A stretch of DNA of 5,281 nucleotides from positions 1 to 5,281 of the forward strand of contig JAKJAE010000046.1 of NCBI GenBank assembly GCA_022707665.1, in the 5' to 3' direction. This document shows, in pieces, positions 1 through 4,787 of this stretch (the first letter of the stretch is position 1; each line of letters starts with the position of its first letter). Source of the DNA: Chloroflexota bacterium (GTDB lineage Bacteria > Chloroflexota > Anaerolineae > B4-G1 > SLSP01). The position numbers were made by a program, and so were the translations under genes. The notes beneath the pieces were generated by a model. That model saw nothing but the letters and a program-made list of their open reading frames with translations, was not told where the DNA came from and searched no databases.

Positions 1-401
1 GCGCCCTTGAGACGGTGACGGTTCAGCAACCCCAGGATCGACGTCGGGCTGAAAAGCGGTGTGTCACCATACAGGATCAGCAGGTCCCCATCGAAGTCCG
101 CCAGTAGCGACCGCAGTTGCAGGACGGCGTGACCGGTCCCCAGCTGGGCCTCCTGCACCACGAACGTAATCTCGGGGTTCTGAAGGTGCGCTTCAACAGC
201 GCTCGCTTCACTCGGCACGACCACGTACAGATCTTGCGGCGCCACAACCTTTAGCGCATTCTGAACAACATAGTCGACCACCCTGCGGTCGCCCAATCGC
301 TGGAGCAGGATCGGCACACCATCCTCAGTGACCGACTCCTGCCCGGCAGCCAGAATGACCGCCTTGAGCTCGCGCGGCGTCTCGCCAGCACACGTTACCA
401 T
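1..401 (-). CDS. GlmU/RmlA-like nucleotidyltransferase domain with degenerate nucleotide-binding loop (3' end outside window)
   Basis: Reading from the ATG at 401-399 gives 133 codons up to the window edge. The fold is that of GlmU N-terminal uridylyltransferases and related sugar-1-phosphate nucleotidyltransferases: first strand and loop AVILAAG at residues 14-20, QEAQLGTGHAV at 83-93 (the family's Q-x-x-x-LGTxHA element), and LYGDTPL at 110-116 with the metal-binding Asp at D113. The oddity is the signature loop. The family has G-x-G-T-R-M followed by P-K, but here residues 20-31 read GQESVTEDGVPI, so the Arg and Lys that hold the triphosphate are Val24 and Ile31. The start is backed by AAAGGGGG at 414-407, 5 nt away. 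It lies 16 nt after the dehydratase stop, so it is probably the last visible gene of the operon. It may be a pseudo-enzyme or regulator, or a divergent transferase. Whether a left-handed beta-helix acyltransferase domain follows cannot be seen. Fold confident; activity unknown. Confidence 0.82.
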   Translation of the reverse strand, partial: MVTCAGETPRELKAVILAAGQESVTEDGVPILLQRLGDRRVVDYVVQNALKVVAPQDLYVVVPSEASAVEAHLQNPEITFVVQEAQLGTGHAVLQLRSLLADFDGDLLILYGDTPLFSPTSILGLLNRHRLKG

Positions 402-417
402 GGATACCCCCTTTGCC

Positions 418-1596
418 CTACCAGTTCGTGTAGGACCCATCACGACGGTGCAGATGCGGTGCCTCCCAGAACTTGAACGTCTGCCCTTTCAGATAGTCCT
501 CGTTGACCTCGATGCCCAGACCTGGTGAATCCGGAACCGGGAACCGCGTCCCTTCGAGCTTGTGTTGTACCGGGAAGACCTCAGCATCAGGGTAGTTCTG
601 CGCCTCAGTCGGCGAGATCCGCACCTCCATCCAGGCGAAGTTCGGGACTGCTGCCGCAAGGTGCACCGTAGCCGCGGTGCAGACCGGCCCGAGCGGGTTG
701 TGCGGCATCAGATCAACGTAGTGTGCCTCCGCCCATCCGGCTACCTTCTTCGCCTCGGTCAGACCGCCCACGTTGCAGACATCGACCCGGATGAAATTCG
801 TGAGTCCCTGTTCGATGTAGGGCAGGAACTGCCACTTGCTGGCGAACTCCTCCCCCACCGCAAACGGAACATCCGTCATCTTCCTGAGCGCTGCATAGGC
901 CTCAGGGCATTCGTCCCGGATTGGCTCTTCGAGAAAGTCCAGCGTGCCGGACGGCAATCGCTGGCAGAACGATGCGGCCTCGGCAACGCTCAGCCGATGG
1001 TGATACTCAACGCCCAGGACCGGCGCAGGCCCCACAGCCTCGCGTACCTTCGGAAGCCAGACCGCAGTCAGTCCAATGGACTCCCGGGGCTCGTACAGGC
1101 GACGGTCGTTGTAGTCGGTTCCTCTCTCCTTGATCGGACCGTCGGCAGCGCCGATACGGATCACGTTCCAGTCGTGCGCCAGGAGCAGGTTCACGTTTTC
1201 GATGAGCTGCTCGTAGGATCGCCCGCCAGTCGTCGCAAAGCACGGCACGTAGTCTCGATGTTTTCCACCCAACAACTGGTACACGGGTACGGCCAGCGCC
1301 TTCCCCACGATGTCGTAGAGGGCTATGTCGATGGCCGAGATCGCACCGGTCAGGATGCGTCCGCCCTCGAAGTACTGGCTGCGGTACATACGCTGCCACA
1401 GCGCATCGCGTTGCATGGGGTCCTGTCCGATCAGGAACTCGCGATAGTGGTTGACGGCTCCGGCCACCGCCAGTTCACGGCCCGAGACACCCGCCTCACC
1501 CCATCCGTAGAGTCCCTCGTCTGTCTCAACCTTCACCAGACACTGGTTCCGGCTGCCCACCCAAACTGCATACGGTTTGATATCCGTGATCTTCAC
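418..1596 (-). CDS. Enolase-superfamily sugar-acid dehydratase (D-galactonate dehydratase-like)
   Basis: A 392-residue cytoplasmic enzyme of the mandelate racemase/muconate lactonizing group, predicted to dehydrate an aldonic acid to a 2-keto-3-deoxy acid. The N-terminal capping domain (about 1-125) has ETDEGLYGWGE at 24-34 and an alanine/isoleucine-rich helix IDIALYDIVGK at 89-99; the C-terminal part is the barrel. Metal ligands by position are E197, E223 (in FLEEP) and E249 (in VGEE), each 26 residues apart. The catalytic His199, Asp272 (VDVCNVGG) and His299 (PHNPLGP) keep the spacing I recall for E. coli DgoD (183/185/209/235/258/285). Two departures: the first metal ligand is Glu where DgoD has Asp, and about 14 extra residues sit near 153-172. 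The start is GTG (1596-1594) with AAGGA 7 nt upstream; the next in-frame residues are already conserved family sequence. It lies between the URO-D-like gene (68 nt upstream) and the nucleotidyltransferase (16 nt downstream). The exact substrate (galactonate, gluconate, mannonate or other) cannot be read from sequence. Confidence 0.9.
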   Translation of the reverse strand: MKITDIKPYAVWVGSRNQCLVKVETDEGLYGWGEAGVSGRELAVAGAVNHYREFLIGQDPMQRDALWQRMYRSQYFEGGRILTGAISAIDIALYDIVGKALAVPVYQLLGGKHRDYVPCFATTGGRSYEQLIENVNLLLAHDWNVIRIGAADGPIKERGTDYNDRRLYEPRESIGLTAVWLPKVREAVGPAPVLGVEYHHRLSVAEAASFCQRLPSGTLDFLEEPIRDECPEAYAALRKMTDVPFAVGEEFASKWQFLPYIEQGLTNFIRVDVCNVGGLTEAKKVAGWAEAHYVDLMPHNPLGPVCTAATVHLAAAVPNFAWMEVRISPTEAQNYPDAEVFPVQHKLEGTRFPVPDSPGLGIEVNEDYLKGQTFKFWEAPHLHRRDGSYTNW

Positions 1597-1664
1597 AAGA
1601 GGTTCCTTACCCTTTCATATGTGGTTCGCGGCCCGTCTGCTTGATCGATGAGCCGCACAGTGTC

Positions 1665-2699
1665 CTACCGTGTCCATCGAGCGATCTTGCGCAGGGCTGC
1701 ATCCGCCATCTCCTGGTCCACAATCCCCCCCACCATCAGCCAGACCCCTTCGGGCCGCAGCACTGCCATCACATCGTCGAGCTCCTCAACGGGCACCGTC
1801 ACACAGAACGCTTTGTGCGCCGCCTGAATCCGCTGGTAGACCGGGATCCAGTTCGCCCAGTGGTCACTCCCGGCGCCGGGCACCCACTGGATCGCGTGAA
1901 TCTCGGGCAGGGCCAGCAGCGTATCCAGATAGCGCAGCGCCTGAGGGCCATCCAGGTGATACATGTTGCGGTCCATGTGACGGCACTCGCGGATGATCCC
2001 GGGCAGAAAGATCTCCTCGAACATACGATTCGAAATCATACACGAGAAGGCATTGAGCCAGGTCGTGCTGGGCATCCCAGCCGCTGCCGTTCGCTCGTAG
2101 TAGATATCGTAGATCCTCAGGAAATCGTCCGTGATGCGCTCGCACAGGGCTTTGACCGCTGCGGGATGCTCGATCATGTCCATGCACAGAGCCTGAGGAT
2201 CGCGGAATGCTGCAATGGCGTCCCCGCCCGGATGGATATCGGTGTATCCGACGATGAAGGAATCACGACCAGCATCGATCAACGCATCCATCATCTCCAG
2301 GATCTTCCGGAAGTAAAAGCCGTCCCAATCGAGCTGAAGCTTTGCTACTTCCTCGGGCTCCCAGCTCTTCAGGATGGGTTCACTCCATGACGTGCCCTCG
2401 CCGAACTCCAGTGGGCAACCGTAGAAGGCCGAGAAGACCTCCGGCCCAAGGTTGGGCCAGGCAATCGGGAGAGCATCGGCATAGGCCACCCGATTGTGCA
2501 TCTCGGCGACCGTCCTCTCGACAAGGTACTCCGTGTCCAGCCACCGGTCGCGATGCGAGCTGAACTCTTTCTGTGGGACCGGCGTCCAGGTCGCAGCCGG
2601 GAAGGACATCGAGACGAGGGCGCGATCGATGACCTGGCAGCCCCACCACGCCTCCCAGCGCTCGAGAACCTGCTCGTAATCCGGTTTGAGTTCGAACAT
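1665..2699 (-). CDS. Uroporphyrinogen decarboxylase (URO-D) superfamily protein, not HemE; function unknown
   Basis: A 344-residue soluble protein that resembles the URO-D/methylcobalamin:CoM methyltransferase (MtaA/MtbA) fold. The evidence is the C-terminal barrel pattern: FSCMIS...MFEEIFLPGI at about 218-235, MYHLDGP at 246-252, PEIHAIQWVPGAG at 265-277 and a final VPVEELDDVMAVL stretch at 302-314. It lacks the N-terminal Arg-rich RQAGR motif of true HemE. The His-x-Cys zinc motif of the methyltransferases appears as His248-Leu-Asp250, and I see no matching C-terminal Cys near 322-327 (LMVGGI). Similar proteins are often found, unassigned, beside glycoside hydrolases in anaerobes; that is recalled knowledge. 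Start ATG at 2699-2697; the upstream AGGA is 10 nt away, longer than ideal, and sits at the end of the GH130 gene, 19 nt of spacing in all, so translation may be coupled. No signal peptide or membrane segment. A methyl-transfer or decarboxylation role on a sugar-derived compound is possible but unproven. Confidence 0.78.
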   Translation of the reverse strand: MFELKPDYEQVLERWEAWWGCQVIDRALVSMSFPAATWTPVPQKEFSSHRDRWLDTEYLVERTVAEMHNRVAYADALPIAWPNLGPEVFSAFYGCPLEFGEGTSWSEPILKSWEPEEVAKLQLDWDGFYFRKILEMMDALIDAGRDSFIVGYTDIHPGGDAIAAFRDPQALCMDMIEHPAAVKALCERITDDFLRIYDIYYERTAAAGMPSTTWLNAFSCMISNRMFEEIFLPGIIRECRHMDRNMYHLDGPQALRYLDTLLALPEIHAIQWVPGAGSDHWANWIPVYQRIQAAHKAFCVTVPVEELDDVMAVLRPEGVWLMVGGIVDQEMADAALRKIARWTR

Positions 2700-2718
2700 C
2701 GGGGTGTTTTCCTGCCCC

Positions 2719-3702
2719 CTAGACCAGCGAGTCGGCCTTGATGTAGTCGACCAGGTCGTCGACCATGCTAAAGGCCAGCCCGACTACCGTATCCGCACCG
2801 CCGTAGTAGATCGCCAACCGGCCCGTCGCTGCGTCACACAGAGCCGCACACGGGAATACTACGTTGGGGACATCGCCCACGTTTTCGTAGAGCGTGCGCG
2901 GCGCCATTATGAAACGTCGGGAGCGGGCAATTACCTTCCACGGCTTGTCCAGGTCAAGGAGCGCAGCCCCAGCACTGTAGACAAAACCGTTGCACGAGGT
3001 CAGAACCCCATGGTAGATCATGAGCCACCCCTCTGAAGTCTCGATCGGGATTGGTCCCGCCCCCACCTTCGTGCTCTGCCAACCGCCCGCCGTTCCGAAC
3101 ACATAACGGTGGTTTCCCCAATAGCGCATATCCGGACTCTCACTGTAAAAGATATCGCCAAAGGGCGTGTGACCGTTGTCGCTGGGACGGCTCACCATCG
3201 CGAATCGTCCGCTGATCTTGCGGGGGAAGAGCACGCCATTGCGGTTGAACGGCAGAAATGCGTTTTCCAACTGGTAAAATGCCTCGAAGTCGTGCGTCGT
3301 CGCAACACCAATCGTGGGACCGTGGAACCAGTTGCACCATGTGACGTAATAACGATCCTCGATCCAGACGACCCGAGGATCGTAGCCATACACAAACGGC
3401 CCCAGCTCTGGATCGCTCGTTACGAACTCGATGCGTTCATGGTTCAGCGTCCAATGAACGCCGTCTTCGCTTCGTCCCGCATGCAGCCGCATCTCACGGC
3501 ACTTGTCGTCGATGCGGAAGACACCCGCAAATGCTCCCCTGTAAGGGACTACTGCGCTATTGAAGATGCTGTTGGAGCCGGAGGTTGCGTCACGCGGGAT
3601 GATCGGGTTGCGCGCCGAGCGCCACACGACATCCTGACACCCCACCGGTCGTTCCTCCCAGGGGATGTTGGGCAATGGATCTCCAACGACGTTCACTCGC
3701 AT
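2719..3702 (-). CDS. Glycoside hydrolase family 130 protein (beta-mannoside phosphorylase-like)
   Basis: A 327-residue cytoplasmic five-bladed beta-propeller enzyme. GH130 members split beta-linked mannosides with inorganic phosphate, releasing mannose 1-phosphate, or in some subfamilies hydrolyse them. Visible motifs, numbered from the ATG at 3702: NPIIPRD at 32-38, YGYDPRVVW at 106-113 whose Asp108 is the expected general acid, [11 protein letters not shown] at 153-163, [15 protein letters not shown] at 169-183, KVGAGPIP at 212-219, YHGV at 230-233, and [11 protein letters not shown] at 276-286. The Arg172, Lys212 and His231 elements that hold phosphate in the phosphorylases are present, so phosphorolysis is favoured over hydrolysis. 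Start choice: an open frame extends 38 codons upstream to 3816, but that extension is non-conserved and the ATG at 3702 has AAGGAGG 5 nt before it and gives the family's usual length. No signal peptide. First gene of the minus-strand cluster. The linkage cut (beta-1,4 or beta-1,2) cannot be decided here. Confidence 0.9.
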   Translation of the reverse strand: MRVNVVGDPLPNIPWEERPVGCQDVVWRSARNPIIPRDATSGSNSIFNSAVVPYRGAFAGVFRIDDKCREMRLHAGRSEDGVHWTLNHERIEFVTSDPELGPFVYGYDPRVVWIEDRYYVTWCNWFHGPTIGVATTHDFEAFYQLENAFLPFNRNGVLFPRKISGRFAMVSRPSDNGHTPFGDIFYSESPDMRYWGNHRYVFGTAGGWQSTKVGAGPIPIETSEGWLMIYHGVLTSCNGFVYSAGAALLDLDKPWKVIARSRRFIMAPRTLYENVGDVPNVVFPCAALCDAATGRLAIYYGGADTVVGLAFSMVDDLVDYIKADSLV

Positions 3703-3707
3703 TGCAG

Positions 3708-3714
3708 CCTCCTT
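3708..3714 (-). promoter_or_regulatory. Strong Shine-Dalgarno of the GH130 gene
   Basis: AAGGAGG on the minus strand, 5 nt before the ATG at 3702-3700. It decides the start: the longer reading from 3816 would place this ribosome site inside the coding sequence. Confidence 0.9.
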
Positions 3715-3733
3715 GTTCGGATATGTTGGGGCA

Positions 3734-3761
3734 GTTGGCCCGGCGCGGCATCCGGTCCAAC
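3734..3761 (-). promoter_or_regulatory. Hairpin in the GH130 mRNA leader
   Basis: On the minus-strand transcript, GTTGG and CCAAC enclose CCGG and CCGG, with one A-G mismatch between the two stem blocks and an 8-nt loop: 9 base pairs in all. It ends about 20 nt before the Shine-Dalgarno, so it could affect mRNA stability or early translation, but it does not cover the ribosome site. It could be chance in GC-rich DNA. Confidence 0.4.
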
Positions 3762-3836
3762 CTGAATCAAGACCATGATCTCGACTGAGATAGGGCGGCG
3801 CTGGATCAGGGATCACACCCCGCTACGAACGCTGGC

Positions 3837-3842
3837 ATTATA
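3837..3842 (-). promoter_or_regulatory. Candidate -10 box for the minus-strand sugar operon
   Basis: A perfect TATAAT on the minus strand, in the divergent intergenic region 3703-4000. Initiation would be near 3830, giving a leader of about 128 nt. No good -35 hexamer lies 16-18 bp upstream (the bases there read about TGGTGC or ATGGTG) and there is no extended TGn, so an activator may be needed if the promoter is real. Confidence 0.5.
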
Positions 3843-3865
3843 CAGCCGTCCAGATCGAGCACCAT

Positions 3866-3894
3866 TTGCCCTCTATCCCAGATCGGGGTAGACT
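3866..3894 (+). promoter_or_regulatory. Candidate sigma70-like promoter for the superoxide reductase gene
   Basis: TTGCCC at 3866-3871 and TAGACT at 3889-3894 are separated by 17 bp; each matches the consensus at 4 of 6 positions. Initiation would be near 3901, about 100 nt before the start codon. Weak match; no better pair was found nearer the gene. Confidence 0.3.
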
Positions 3895-3987
3895 CTCTGG
3901 TATCACAGCGCGCCCCGATGCTGGTGCAATCGGTCACCGTCGGAGCTGCAAGTACCTTGAGGCGTTGTAGAGTATCCTTTACAGTCT

Positions 3988-3996
3988 AGGAGGTGA
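3988..3996 (+). promoter_or_regulatory. Near-perfect Shine-Dalgarno of the superoxide reductase gene
   Basis: AGGAGGTGA is a 9-base complement to the 16S rRNA 3' end, placed 4 nt before the ATG at 4001. It suggests high translation, as expected for an oxygen-defence protein. Confidence 0.9.
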
Positions 3997-4000
3997 ACCT

Positions 4001-4393
4001 ATGAAACTCGGTGATGCAATACAATCTGCGGATTGGAAGAACGAGAAGCACGTTCCTGCCATTGAGGCACCCGATGTCGTTACTGCGGGAGTCCCCTTCA
4101 CGGTGACCGTCAGTGTGGGTAAGGAGATTCCACACCCCAATACTACAGCGCACCACATCGCCTGGATTGACGTCTTCTTCAAACCCGAGGGAGACAAGTT
4201 CCTCTACCAGGTCGGCCACTTCGACTTCACTGGCCATGGCGCTTCCGTCAAGGGTGCCGATACCGGCCCGGTGCACACTCACCCCTCGGCAACCTTCTCG
4301 ATGACGGTCGATAGCGCCGGGACCCTCGTTGCCGTGGAGCAGTGCAACATCCATGGCCTCTGGGAGAGCAGCAAAGAGGTCAAGATCGGCTGA
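4001..4393 (+). CDS. Superoxide reductase, class II / 1Fe neelaredoxin type
   Basis: A complete 130-residue cytoplasmic protein that reduces superoxide to hydrogen peroxide without making oxygen, normally drawing electrons from rubredoxin; it is typical of anaerobes. The whole His4-Cys iron centre is visible: His17 (in EKHVP), His45 and His51 (in HPNTTAHH), Cys115 and His118 (in CNIHGLW). The mobile Glu15 ligand and Lys16, which attracts the substrate, are also kept. The spacing agrees with Pyrococcus-type enzymes (6 residues between the second and third His, 3 between Cys and His). There is no N-terminal desulforedoxin domain with Cys-x-x-Cys, so it is the one-iron class and not a full desulfoferrodoxin. 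Start: ATG with an almost ideal ribosome site. It is divergent from the sugar operon and shares its upstream region. No rubredoxin or peroxidase gene lies in the window. Known family, complete, no defect seen. Confidence 0.95.
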   Translation: MKLGDAIQSADWKNEKHVPAIEAPDVVTAGVPFTVTVSVGKEIPHPNTTAHHIAWIDVFFKPEGDKFLYQVGHFDFTGHGASVKGADTGPVHTHPSATFSMTVDSAGTLVAVEQCNIHGLWESSKEVKIG

Positions 4394-4403
4394 CTCATCT
4401 CCA

Positions 4404-4435
4404 GGTGCCGGGGACTTTCTGCAGTCCCCGGCACC
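4404..4435. repeat. Palindromic repeat unit A: perfect 13-bp stem after the superoxide reductase gene
   Basis: GGTGCCGGGGACT (4404-4416) and its exact reverse complement (4423-4435) enclose the 6-nt loop TTCTGC. It begins 10 nt after the stop codon. No T-run follows, so it is not a standard intrinsic terminator; it may still stop or protect the 3' end of the reductase mRNA. The stem word recurs three more times downstream or in inverse, which marks it as a dispersed-repeat unit. Confidence 0.85.
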
Positions 4436-4477
4436 ACCAACAGCTTACCCTCTCCATCAACCACCTGGCACTTCGGA

Positions 4478-4516
4478 AGGTCCCCCGCACTGTAGAGTCC
4501 GCGGTGCCGGGGACCT
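4478..4516. repeat. Palindromic repeat unit B: 13-position stem with one mismatch
   Basis: Bases 4478-4490 pair with 4504-4516 at 12 of 13 positions (one C-C mismatch at 4486/4508), with a 13-nt loop at 4491-4503. The right arm carries GTGCCGGGGACC, the same word as unit A, so this is a diverged relative of unit A and not an unrelated hairpin. Confidence 0.7.
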
Positions 4517-4577
4517 GGTGACCAGTCTCCCCCGACCGCCTAGCCACCCCCAAGACCAACCCACCGTCCCCGGCACC
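4503..4577. repeat. Inverted pair of the GGTGCCGGGGAC word, 51 bp apart
   Basis: GGTGCCGGGGAC at 4503-4514 and its exact complement at 4566-4577. The left arm is shared with unit B, so the two pairings are alternatives. The C-rich spacer has no gene. It looks like a repeat unit opened up by an insertion, or two half-units. Confidence 0.65.
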
Positions 4578-4593
4578 CGCCGTTGCGTACAAA

Positions 4594-4621
4594 TGCCAGG
4601 CTCTTCAGAAGATCCCAGGCA
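4594..4621. repeat. Palindromic repeat unit C: imperfect hairpin with TGCC...GGCA ends
   Basis: TGCCAGG (4594-4600) pairs with CCAGGCA (4615-4621) except for a central A-A mismatch, around an inner TCTT/AAGA stem (4602-4605 and 4609-4612). The inner bases at 4601 and 4613-4614 are unpaired. The TGCC/GGCA ends echo the GTGCC/GGCAC ends of units A and B, so it may be a second subtype of the same family. Confidence 0.5.
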
Positions 4622-4648
4622 CTCTTCACGGCGACTCCCGGGCCGCCA

Positions 4649-4666
4649 CGGCTCTGTCGTGAGCCG
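4649..4666. repeat. Small hairpin, 6-bp stem
   Basis: CGGCTC (4649-4654) and GAGCCG (4661-4666) around a 6-nt loop. No T-run follows. Unrelated in sequence to the units upstream; possibly chance. Confidence 0.3.
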
Positions 4667-4686
4667 CCTCTGACTGCTCTGGGCCT

Positions 4687-4720
4687 CGATAGGGTTCCCA
4701 CAAAGACCGATACCCTATTG
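4687..4720. promoter_or_regulatory. Inverted repeat just upstream of the lipoprotein promoter
   Basis: ATAGGGT (4689-4695) and ACCCTAT (4712-4718) are exact complements 16 bp apart, extended to 9 pairs in RNA by one G-T and one C-G pair. The right arm touches the -35 hexamer at 4718, which is where a repressor or activator site would be expected. It could also be the remains of a terminator; no protein is assigned. Confidence 0.4.
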
Positions 4721-4745
4721 ATTCCTGTGTTATTTATACTATACT
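4718..4745 (+). promoter_or_regulatory. Sigma70-like promoter of the DOMON lipoprotein gene
   Basis: TTGATT (4718-4723) and TATACT (4740-4745) are 16 bp apart, matching consensus at 4 and 5 of 6 positions, inside the most AT-rich stretch of the window. A second TATACT overlaps at 4735-4740 but has no -35 at the right distance. Initiation is expected near 4752, about 36 nt before the start codon. Confidence 0.6.
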
Positions 4746-4746
4746 T

Positions 4747-4783
4747 ATCTCCTTAATAGCTAAATTGCGCAAAGCAAGGAGAT
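4747..4783 (+). promoter_or_regulatory. Inverted repeat that can pair with the lipoprotein Shine-Dalgarno
   Basis: ATCTCCTT (4747-4754) is the exact complement of AAGGAGAT (4776-4783), which contains the ribosome site AAGGAG 6 nt before the ATG at 4788. Inside the 21-nt loop, GCT (4759-4761) and AGC (4773-4775) can extend the fold. Pairing would hide the ribosome site. The caveat is that the predicted transcription start (about 4752) would leave out much of the left arm; the structure matters only if transcription starts at or before 4747. Confidence 0.45.
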
Positions 4784-4787
4784 CGAG

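Larger units (their letters stand above)
4394..4787. other. 394-bp intergenic region with palindromic repeats, then an AT-rich promoter zone
   Basis: No credible gene lies here. A 114-codon open frame (4329-4673) overlaps the reductase out of frame and runs through the repeats, so it is an artefact. From 4404 to about 4621 the DNA is mostly palindromic repeat units; 4622-4686 is GC-rich with one small hairpin; 4687-4787 turns AT-rich and holds an inverted repeat, a promoter and a structured ribosome site for the lipoprotein gene. Confidence 0.8.

Noticed and set aside
1607..1618. A three-codon mini-ORF (ATG AAA GGG TAA) just before the GTG start of the dehydratase gene
   Set aside because: No ribosome site precedes it and the match is too short to separate from chance.
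562..1644. A 360-codon open frame on the plus strand opposite the dehydratase gene
   Set aside because: Its translation shows no family motifs and is rich in Arg, His and Val in the pattern of an antisense shadow; the minus strand there encodes a clear enolase-superfamily enzyme.
1641..2390. A 249-codon open frame on the plus strand opposite the URO-D-like gene
   Set aside because: Low-complexity, His/Asp/Val-rich translation without motifs, no ribosome site worth noting, fully opposite a coherent gene.
1665..2699. Calling the gene hemE (true uroporphyrinogen decarboxylase)
   Set aside because: The N-terminal RQAGR motif is missing and the neighbours are sugar genes, not heme genes.
3703..3816. 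A 38-codon N-terminal extension of the GH130 gene
   Set aside because: Non-conserved Pro-rich sequence, longer than the family, and it would bury the excellent ribosome site at 3708-3714.
3850..3885. Direct repeat CCAGATCG (3850-3857 and 3878-3885) as a possible operator pair
   Set aside because: An 8-base repeat in a 300-bp region is about as likely as not by chance, and no further symmetry supports it.
3930..3938. Short palindrome CGGTCACCG upstream of the superoxide reductase gene
   Set aside because: Only 4-bp arms; expected by chance.
4404..4435. Intrinsic terminator of the superoxide reductase gene
   Set aside because: The stem is strong but ACCAACAG follows instead of a T-run; the stem word recurs nearby, so repeat is the better call.
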